Positions 1-5,013 of a DNA stretch of 5,013 nucleotides are shown here, in pieces; the stretch's first letter is position 1, and every line of letters starts with the position of its first letter. Source of the stretch: an uncultured Planctomycetaceae bacterium (GTDB lineage: Bacteria > Planctomycetota > Planctomycetia > Planctomycetales > Planctomycetaceae); the NCBI GenBank assembly GCA_903823545.1, contig CAIJTL010001627.1, positions 1 through 5,013 of the forward strand, written 5' to 3'. A model generated the notes under the pieces. It saw only the letters and a program-made list of their open reading frames with translations, had not been told where the DNA came from and made no database searches. The position numbers and the translations under genes are program-made.

Positions 1-285
1 AATGCGGATGGAGCCCTGACATCGACAGGCTCAGCGGATATTTCGATCAACGCCGACTCAATTCGCATTGCAACGAACGGCGTGCTGAATGCCGGCGCAA
101 ATCGAGTGACGATCCGCCCGCAGACCAATGGCACCGAGATCGAACTGGGTGGCGCGGATGCTGCCGGCGTTCTGGGACTGACCGACGCCGAACTCGACCA
201 CATCACGGCTGGAACTTTGGTTCTTGGGAACAGCAACACGGGCGCAATCAAACAGCTCGAAAACATCGACCTTAGTAACAACGTG
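1..285 (+). repeat. AELD-type filamentous beta repeat, copy 1 (start cut by the window edge)
   Basis: Residues 1-95 of the fragment. The order of elements is D-I-S-I-N-A-D (13-19), a short hydrophobic strand, I-E-L-G-G (47-51), then the core T-D-A-E-L-D-H-I-T-A-G (61-71), L-G-N-S-N-T-G-A-I (75-83) and a closing strand. The same order recurs in two later copies. Short alternating hydrophobic strands separated by G/N/D turns suggest a right-handed beta-solenoid, as in filamentous-haemagglutinin-like adhesins; that fold is inferred. The A-D-T element that opens the other copies would lie upstream of the window. Confidence 0.75.
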
Positions 286-3200
286 GATGTGCTGCGGCTA
301 AATTCCGGTGACGCGATTCTAGAGTCTGCCACAGGAACTGTTTTGATTAGAGTCAACCAGTTGGCCGCCGTGGCTAGTTCACTCATCGAGCTTGTTGGCA
401 ATCAGGTTGGAACGATTGCTTTCAACTCCCAGGACCGTGTTTCCTTCGGACAGAAATCTGCTGTCACAATTGGTGCTGTTGATGGCGTAACCGGCGTGAC
501 TTCGGTCGGCCAGGCGATCATCAACGTTGAAGAAGGACTCACGATTGCGGATACGGCGGCGACTAATGATTTAGACACGGCTGGGGGATTCTTCCTTCAA
601 GTATATGGGAGCGGTGGGTTATTCACGCTCAATGCCGGTGCCCGAATCGTTGACTCGTTCAACGACATCTCATTCCTCACCGCGGATCGCATGCAAATTG
701 CCGGTAAAATCCTGGCAACCAACGCCGAGGTTGAGCTCTACGCCTTGAACGCCACGGGATTGGACATCGGCTCGACAACCGACGTTGCCGTGGGCGTGCT
801 GGAACTCTCTCAAGCGGAACTCAACAACATCACGGCCAAAGCCATCGTCGTTTACACCGGTACGATCACGGTGAGTTCGACGACGCAGATTGACAATACC
901 ACCACGCTCTCACTCAACGGTTCGGACGTCACCGCGACCGCTGGCGGCTTGGTGGTTTCTAACCTGCAAATGACCGCGACAGGGGCCGTGACATTTACGC
1001 ATGCGGATACCGATGTCGAAACTGTCATGATTCGTGCCGGTGCCGGCGACATCCAGTTCGTCGATGCGGATGGCTTCACGGTCGATGCCATTGATGTCGC
1101 TGACGGGAGTTTTTCCAACGGAGGAATTGAAGCGTTGGACGGTCAAGTGATGTTGACGGCACTGTCGGGAAACGTTGCCGTCGCCGATACGAATGCAGCG
1201 AACGACATCAGCGCAACGACTGGCATCTCCCTCGTGTTGTCCGGTGACGAGGCTGTGTTTTCCATTGCTTCCGGGGCCGACATCGAAGCAACGGGAGGAG
1301 ATGTTTCTGTCGCGGCGGATAACATGGATTTGGCTGGCTCGATCACCAGTGCGGCCGCAGTATCACTGAGCCCTGGTTCGGCCGGCGATGGAATTGATTT
1401 GGGAGTCACGGGCGATAGTGCCACCGACGCACTGGAACTCTCGGACGCGGAACTGGATCGCGTGATAGCGGGATCGATTAGCATTGGGAACGCGAACAGC
1501 GGCGAACTGAGAGTCAGTGACAATATCACACGCTCGACAACGACGAGTATGAGCCTTACCGCAGGTGGCAACAGCAGCATCACATTCAGCGGCTCAAATG
1601 CGATTCTCGACTCGAACAATGGCGAGGTAACGCTGTTCCTGAACCCGGACGGGACAGGAGCAATCACGTCTGGTGGTGCGTTGAAAGACGTGAACGGCAT
1701 CAACGTGTCGCTGACGTCCGGTTCGGGCGGCATCGGAACGGACGCCAATCCGCTGATCACCGATGCGTCCAGTTTGTTCGTACAGACCAGTGGGAATGCG
1801 GACGCGTTCCTGAGCGAAATCGATTCGTTGACGATCAACTCGGGTGGGATGTCGGCAGGCTCTGGAAGGATCGTCTTCGCAAGTGGCCTGTTCCGTTTGA
1901 GTGGTGCTGAGCGTTTGGACGACGACAGTTCGTTGCTGATCAAGAGCGGCGCGGTGTTTCAACTGAATGGCTTCAACGAGACGGTCGCGGCGATCGAGGG
2001 AGGTGGCTCGATCATCAACGGCACGCCGCTCACGGTGAATTTGAATGTCAGCGTCGCCGACGGCACCACCTCCACGTTTGCAGGAGTGCTCGGTGGGCCG
2101 GGAACCAACGAGAACAACTTTCGTTTGAACAAGACGGGGACCGGAGCCTTGATCCTCTCCGAATCGAGCACCTACACCGGGTTGACGACGGTGAGTGCTG
2201 GTCGCTTGGTGGTCAATGGCTCGATCACCTCGAATGTGACCGTCGCCAACGGTGCCGACCTCGAAGGCTCTGGCAGCGTCGGCTTGGGGCACACGATCAC
2301 CGTCCAAAACGGCGGCGAGATTGCTCCGGGAACCTCGCCCGAAGTGCTCGATACCGGCAACGTGGTCTTTGAGTCAGGTTCGATTTTCAACGTCGAACTG
2401 GATGGCACGACCCCCGGCCCGAATCCTGGCGGACACGACCAACTCAACGTCACCGGAACCGTGTCGATCGCCGCGAACGTTGACCTGCTGACCACCTTGG
2501 GCTACACGCCGGCGGCGGGAGACACACTGGTCATCATCAACAACGATGGGACCGACACGATCTCCGGGACGTTCAACGGTTTGCCTCAAGGCTCGTTGCT
2601 GACGATTGGCACAGCGAAGTTCCACATCGTCTACAACCACAACAGCGGGGACGGAAATCTCAACGATGTGGCTTTGATCGTCAATCGCCTGCCGGTCATC
2701 AACGGTCAGACTTTTTCCATCAGCGAAGCCAGCGGCAATGGTGCCGCTGTCGGAACAGTCGCTGCGAGCGATGCAGACTCGCCCGTGACATTCGCCATCA
2801 CCGGCGGCAACACGGGCAACGCGTTCGCCATCAGTGCGACGTCCGGTCAATTGACCGTCAATGACGCGAGCCGCTTGAACTTCGAGTCGAATCCCACGTT
2901 CACGCTGACCGTGCAAGTGACCGACGATGCCGGAGCCACGGCCTCGGCGACCGTGACAGTCTCGGTCACTAACGTACCACCCAGCGCGCCGGTGGATGCT
3001 GACGCGGCTGCGAACACCGTCTCCGAAGGGGCCGTGAACGGTGCGACGGTCGGCATTGATGCCGACAGCAACGACATCCACGGCGGAGCGGTCACGTTCC
3101 AGTTGACGAACGACGCTGGCGGCCGATTCACGATCAACTCCAACACCGGCGAGATCACGATCGCCAACAGCCTGTTGTTGAACTCGCAAGACTCAACCAG

Positions 3201-5013
3201 CCACACCGTGACCGTCGTCGCGACCGACTCCGATTTTGCCGACTCGCAACCAGTCAGCTTCACGATCGAAGTACAACCCGCGCCGCCGCCAACAGTCTCG
3301 GTCACTCCAGACACCGCGTATGTCATCGAAGGTGATTCCGGCTTCGTCTACGTCATCTTCGCAGTGCGACTGAGTTCCCCGTCCGTGTTGCCCATCGACA
3401 TCGACTTCACCACGTTGCTAGCCAGCGATTCAAACGCCGCTCGCGATACCGACGACCCGGCTGACACCAACAACCCGCGCGACTTCTACAAGACGACCGG
3501 GACGATCCACTTCAATCCGTTCTCGACCGAAGAATTGGTCCGCATCCAAATTCAACCAGATCTCATCGCCGAAATGGACGAGACGTTCTTGATCCAACTG
3601 ACTTCTGCGACCAACGCGGATCTCAGCGGCGGCAGCCCAGTCGCGTCAGCCATCATTCGCGACGACGACACCGTGCCACAGCTCATTGTCTCCGCCCCGC
3701 AAGTTCTCGAAGGCGATCCCTCCAGCGGCACGCCCAACGAATTGATTTACACGCTCACCGTCAGCGGGCGGTTCGATTCCAGCGGACACGCCCGCCTTCA
3801 TTTTGAAACGGGCGACATCGGCGACACCGCTGATTCCGGTGTGGACTACACGGCAACTTCAGGCGATTTGGACTTCAGCGAGTCACAGCGCACGATCCTG
3901 GTTCGCGTCCCGATCATCGGCGAACTGACAGATGAAGCGGACGAGACTGTCAGCCTCGTCTTCTCCGACGTCAGCGGCTTAGGCATTCCCGTCACATCGA
4001 CCACCGGCACGATCATCAATGACGACTCGCCGGACGCCGTGTTGCAGATCAATTCCCAAGTCATTCGCGAAGGGACGGGATTCAACTCCAACGCCATCTT
4101 CACGGTCACGCTGATCGGCAAGCCGAGCGGCCCGGTCACCGTCAATTACAACACGCTCGATGAAACGGCGACCGCCGGCTCAGACTATGTGACCGCGAAT
4201 GGCACGCTGACGTTCTTGCCCGGCGGACCAGTCACACAGGTGATTCCCGTCGCGATCATCGGCGACAGTCTGCCTGAGTCGGCCAAAGAGACCTTCGCCC
4301 TCACACTCTCTTCCGCAGTTAATGCGACCATTGATTCGCAATTGGGAATCGGCACTGGCGGCATCCTGGACGACGACGGCAACGTCATCACCAGCGAGGC
4401 TGATCAGGTCGCTACCGAACTCACGGCGATCTTCAATCAATTCAGTGGGGACAAAAACAATCCCGAATTAGTCACCGCGCTCTTGAATGCCGCTGCGGGA
4501 ATCGCCACTCGGCTCGGCTTCATCAAAGCGTTGGTCATCATCATTGATCCGGTGGACTTCATCCTCAACGACACCCAAGGCCGACAATCGGGCTTCACGG
4601 AATCAACTGGGGTCATTAACCAAATTCCAGGGACGTACTACTCCGGCAACGGCCCGGTCGAACTGCTCATCGTGCCGTTGCCTCCCGATGGAGTTTACAA
4701 CCTGCAACTCGCTGGGCTCGGCGGACCATTCAACGCGGCGATTGCCGTGACCGTCAACGGCGAGACACAAACGACCTCCGTCAGTTCGTCTCTGGACAAC
4801 GGCTCCAACCTGCAGGTTTCCATCAACGTTGGCGGCACGGTTCCCAATGGCCCAATCACATTGACAATCCCCGTCGGCTTGGGGCTGGGTGGTCAATCAG
4901 GCAACGGCAATTCGACGTTTGGAGTCGTTGGCGCAAACGACCGCTTCGCTCGTCGAGACTTCGATGATCAAGAGGAAGAAGAACAGCAATCAAACTTTGA
5001 ACTCACACTCGAT
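1..5013 (+). CDS. Giant modular surface/extracellular adhesin-like protein, partial at both ends
   Basis: Frame 1 is open across the entire window (1671 codons) with no stop and no gene start, so this is an internal piece of a larger gene. The translation is rich in G, T, S, N, D, A and V, poor in K and R, and has no Cys or Trp, as expected of a secreted all-beta repeat protein. Domain order by visible residue: filamentous beta repeats 1-620, PATR module 622-894, cadherin-like 898-992 and 995-1092, Calx-beta 1098-1223, 1226-1342 and 1345-1459, then a C-terminal helical, beta and acidic segment 1461-1671. Cadherin and Calx-beta folds usually bind calcium and mediate adhesion or give mechanical stiffness; the adhesin or matrix role is inferred from them. 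No enzyme motif, signal peptide, transmembrane anchor or secretion barrel is visible. The architecture resembles giant planctomycete surface proteins. Open reading frame: certain. General class: confident. Exact function and ligand: unknown. Confidence 0.95.
286..525 (+). other. Beta-strand spacer between repeat copies 1 and 2, AT-richer at third positions
   Basis: Residues 96-175. Short beta-strand-like segments continue without a recognised domain. A T-I-G-A-V-D-G-V stretch (156-163) pairs loosely with T-V-D-A-I-D-V-A (360-367) in the next spacer, so the spacers belong to the repeating unit. Codon use differs from the rest of the gene: cta, aga and gta appear, and many third positions are T or A. 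Reading frame and repeat character are clear; no specific function can be assigned. Confidence 0.6.
526..897 (+). repeat. AELD-type filamentous beta repeat, copy 2
   Basis: Residues 176-299. It opens with T-I-A-D-T-A-A-T-N-D (181-190), followed by F-T-L-N-A-G-A-R-I (207-215), N-D-I-S-F-L-T-A-D (221-229), I-A-G-K-I (232-236), G-L-D-I-G-S (253-258) and the core S-Q-A-E-L-N-N-I-T-A (270-279). The core is the most degenerate of the three: Q replaces the first D, N replaces the second D, and the I-G-N-x-N-S-G turn after it is replaced by V-V-Y-T-G. The element order matches copy 3 almost exactly, which supports homology over coincidence. Confidence 0.78.
898..1164 (+). other. Beta-strand spacer between repeat copies 2 and 3
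   Basis: Residues 300-388. Alternating short strands (for example L-S-L, G-L-V-V, A-V-T-F) and G/D/N turns continue the solenoid-like pattern. G-A-G-D-I-Q-F-V-D-A-D-G-F-T (347-360) lies opposite Q-V-G-T-I-A-F-N-S-Q-D-R-V-S (135-148) in the earlier spacer, each about 35-45 residues ahead of the A-D-T element. No independent domain is recognised. Confidence 0.55.
1165..1530 (+). repeat. AELD-type filamentous beta repeat, copy 3
   Basis: Residues 389-510. It runs V-A-D-T-N-A-A-N-D-I-S (394-404), F-S-I-A-S-G-A-D-I (420-428), D-V-S-V-A-A-D-N-M-D-L-A-G-S-I (434-448), G-I-D-L-G-V (464-469), core S-D-A-E-L-D-R-V-I-A-G (481-491), S-I-G-N-A-N-S-G-E-L-R-V (494-505). This is the copy closest to the consensus. 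The A-D-T element is 212 residues after that of copy 2, and the AELD core is 211 residues after that of copy 2. At the DNA level the copies have diverged, so the duplications are old or under little homogenisation. Confidence 0.78.
1531..1863 (+). other. Terminal filamentous-repeat segment with a GIGT-NPL motif
   Basis: Residues 511-621. It continues the beta-repeat region but breaks the AELD period. The notable element is G-S-G-G-I-G-T-D-A-N-P-L-I-T (574-587), then a strand S-L-F-V-Q-T-S-G-N-A (591-600). From memory, a 'GSIGT-x-x-NPL' turn followed by a strand is common in large bacterial filamentous adhesins. L-K-D-V-N-G-I-N-V-S-L-T (561-572) precedes it. The segment probably closes the solenoid before the PATR module; the closing role is inference. 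Confidence 0.6.
1864..2682 (+). other. Autotransporter-associated beta-strand (PATR) module with flanks
   Basis: Residues 622-894. The diagnostic repeat is residues 707-740: F-R-L-N-K-T-G-T-G-A-L-I-L-S, then Y-T-G-L-T-T-V and S-A-G-R-L-V-V-N-G, which closely follows the PATR consensus (Pfam PF12951/TIGR02601 type). The flanks are also typical: a run-up with A-A-I-E-G-G-G-S-I (663-671), then A-D-L-E-G-S-G-S-V (752-760) and I-A-P-G-T-S-P (774-780), then strands ending in D-V-A-L-I-V (889-894). PATR repeats are known from type V autotransporter passenger domains and from giant proteins of non-autotransporting bacteria. Here cadherin and Calx-beta domains follow instead of an autotransporter barrel. 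Confidence 0.88.
2692..2976 (+). other. Cadherin-like domain 1
   Basis: Residues 898-992. It starts with a P-V-I-N-G strand, then F-S-I-S-E (905-909), V-G-T-V-A-A-S-D-A-D (917-926), F-A-I-S-A-T-S-G-Q-L-T-V (942-953), L-N-F-E (959-962), and L-T-V-Q-V-T-D-D-A-G-A (969-979). These match the cadherin calcium elements: the early Glu, D-x-D, an L-D-x-E equivalent and the D-x-G element. The exit linker V-T-N-V-P-P lacks the classic D-x-N-D, a variation seen in bacterial cadherin repeats. The domain probably binds calcium and stiffens the stalk (inference). Confidence 0.85.
2983..3276 (+). other. Cadherin-like domain 2 (bacterial GGRF/TGEI type)
   Basis: Residues 995-1092. It has N-T-V-S-E-G-A-V-N-G-A-T-V-G-I (1005-1019), D-A-D-S-N-D (1020-1025), V-T-F-Q-L-T-N-D-A-G-G-R-F-T-I (1031-1045), T-G-E-I-T-I-A-N (1049-1056), and H-T-V-T-V-V-A-T-D-S-D (1068-1078). 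From memory this pattern is very common in bacterial adhesins, where it is assigned to cadherin-like repeats. The L-D-x-E position reads L-N-S-Q-D (1060-1064), so the usual Glu is absent and calcium binding may be altered. A proline-rich linker, P-A-P-P-P (1093-1097), separates it from the Calx-beta array. Confidence 0.83.
3292..3669 (+). other. Calx-beta domain 1, with an acidic insert
   Basis: Residues 1098-1223. Opening strand T-V-S-V, then V-I-E-G-D-S-G (1108-1114), a D-F-Y-K-T-T-G-T-I-H-F strand pair (1161-1171), the E-M-D-E-T-F motif (1191-1196) and the closing I-I-R-D-D-D (1218-1223). These are the landmarks of the Calx-beta (Na/Ca exchanger-type) immunoglobulin-like fold. The stretch between the F-T-T strand and D1161 is about 10 residues longer than the equivalent in the next two domains, and the extra part (about 1143-1158) is rich in D and N. 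Confidence 0.87.
3676..4026 (+). other. Calx-beta domain 2
   Basis: Residues 1226-1342. Landmarks are V-L-E-G-D (1235-1239), Y-T-L-T-V-S-G (1250-1256), S-G-V-D-Y-T-A-T-S-G (1279-1288), I-I-G-E-L-T-D-E-A-D-E-T-V (1305-1317) and the closing T-I-I-N-D-D (1337-1342). All acidic positions usual for the family are present, including the Glu after the first strand, the D of V-D-Y, D-E-T and the terminal Asp pair. This is the most canonical of the three. It begins two residues after domain 1 ends, giving a rigid head-to-tail array with a period near 118 residues. Confidence 0.92.
4033..4377 (+). other. Calx-beta domain 3
   Basis: Residues 1345-1459. Landmarks are V-I-R-E-G-T-G (1354-1360), F-T-V-T-L (1367-1371), T-A-G-S-D-Y-V-T-A-N-G-T-L-T-F (1391-1405), V-I-P-V-A-I-I-G-D (1414-1422), A-K-E-T-F (1428-1432) and closing D-D-D (1457-1459). 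The family motif E-x-D-E-T-F reads E-S-A-K-E-T-F here, with Lys1429 in place of the usual Asp, which may weaken one calcium ligand. It is the last recognisable sandwich domain before the C-terminal segment. Confidence 0.92.
4384..4548 (+). other. Helical segment with hydrophobic stretch after the Calx-beta array
   Basis: Residues 1462-1516. After a purely beta protein, this part looks helical: E-A-D-Q-V-A-T-E-L-T-A-I-F (1466-1478), then E-L-V-T-A-L-L-N-A-A-A-G (1489-1500), then a hydrophobic run from I1501 to I1515 containing L-V-I-I-I (1511-1515). That run is interrupted by R1504 and K1509, so it is more likely an amphipathic or buried helix and strand than a transmembrane anchor. I do not recognise a named family; it may form one unit with the beta domain that follows. 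Confidence 0.5.
4549..4884 (+). other. C-terminal beta domain with GRQSGF ... YYSG signature
   Basis: Residues 1517-1628. The order is G-R-Q-S-G-F-T-E-S-T-G (1527-1537), I-P-G-T-Y-Y-S-G (1542-1549), V-E-L-L-I-V-P (1553-1559), G-V-Y-N-L-Q-L-A-G (1564-1572), F-N-A-A-I-A-V-T-V (1577-1585), then more strands. From memory, a similar order (D-P-x-G-R-x-x-G-F ... I-P-G-x-Y-Y-S-G ... L-I-I-P ... G-x-Y-x-L-x-L-x-G) occurs as a small beta-sandwich near the C-terminus of large secreted bacterial proteins. I cannot give a family accession or a function. It may be a terminal cap or surface-retention module (inference). Confidence 0.5.
4921..5013 (+). other. Acidic, low-complexity tail running off the window
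   Basis: Residues 1641-1671. A short R-F-A-R-R basic patch (1648-1652) is followed at once by D-F-D-D-Q-E-E-E-E-Q-Q (1653-1663), then S-N-F-E-L-T-L-D at the edge. Such a charged, probably disordered stretch after the last folded domain suggests the protein ends not far downstream, but no stop is in view. It could also be a linker to a sorting domain. Confidence 0.5.

Noticed and set aside
690..692. Internal ATG (residue 230) and later in-frame Met codons as possible gene starts
   Set aside because: The frame is open and repeat-coding upstream of each, and the Met codons fall inside repeat units, so none marks the start of the gene.
1143..1943. 266-codon open frame on the minus strand
   Set aside because: It lies wholly opposite the continuous + strand frame with clear repeat domains. 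Its translation is low-complexity S/P/A/V without domain motifs, as expected from the complement of a G/C-third-position gene.
1594..2307. 237-codon open frame on the minus strand
   Set aside because: Antisense to the PATR region and Arg/Gln/Asp-rich with no motif; it is a shadow of the + strand codons.
2425..2448. G-G-H-D-Q-L-N-V stretch as an RTX calcium nonapeptide
   Set aside because: Only a single G-G-x-D-like element occurs, with no tandem nonapeptides. A 'G-x-D-x-L-x-V' strand is usual downstream of PATR repeats.
2374..3189. 271-codon open frame on the minus strand
   Set aside because: It is antisense to the PATR end and both cadherin domains. The Arg/Asp/Val-rich translation shows no family and mirrors the + strand codon pattern.
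4498..4545. Hydrophobic run at residues 1501-1515 as a transmembrane anchor
   Set aside because: It is short and broken by Arg1504 and Lys1509, and it leads directly into a folded beta domain; a buried helix or strand is more likely.
1..5013. Promoters, terminators, tRNA, CRISPR, insertion sequences or a frameshift
   Set aside because: There is no non-coding DNA in the window, the frame never breaks, and I saw no palindromic repeat arrays, transposase or near-identical DNA repeats.

Overview
The whole window lies inside one enormous protein-coding gene. Frame 1 of the + strand is open from base 1 to base 5013: 1671 sense codons with no stop, no visible start and no intergenic DNA. The first residues already sit inside a repeat module, and the last codons run off the edge. 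The gene is therefore larger than the window at both ends, and no promoter, terminator, RNA gene or neighbouring gene can be seen. The product is a giant, acidic, extracellular or surface-attached, all-beta modular protein of the adhesin/matrix type. The visible 1671 residues contain no cysteine and no tryptophan.

Layout, in residues of the visible fragment. Residues 1-620 are filamentous, haemagglutinin-like beta-repeat material. It includes three diverged copies of a module with an 'AELD' core, spaced 209 and 211 residues apart. Residues 622-894 form an autotransporter-associated beta-strand (PATR) module with its usual flanks. Residues 898-992 and 995-1092 are two bacterial cadherin-like domains. 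Residues 1098-1223, 1226-1342 and 1345-1459 are three tandem Calx-beta domains. Residues 1461-1671 are a less familiar C-terminal segment: a helical, hydrophobic stretch, then a beta domain with a G-R-Q-S-G-F ... Y-Y-S-G signature, then a very acidic tail.

How the parts probably work together (inference): the N-terminal solenoid-like repeats form a long stalk. The PATR module continues or caps it. The cadherin and Calx-beta domains form a string of calcium-stiffened beta-sandwiches, and the last part may be an anchoring or sorting region. No autotransporter barrel, LPXTG, PEP-CTERM, dockerin or catalytic domain is visible, so the secretion route cannot be read from this window.

Organism: the combination of AELD-type filamentous repeats, a PATR module, cadherin domains and Calx-beta domains in one giant ORF, with moderately high GC, is most like the giant surface proteins of marine Planctomycetes (Rhodopirellula/Pirellulales type). 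This rests on remembered family architecture, not a search, and other bacteria with giant adhesins are possible.

The best leads are the roughly 210-residue super-repeat, a strong rise in third-position GC along the gene (about 51% to about 81% in hand-counted 100-codon blocks), an acidic insert in the first Calx-beta domain, and the C-terminal module. I see no clearly new biological system here.
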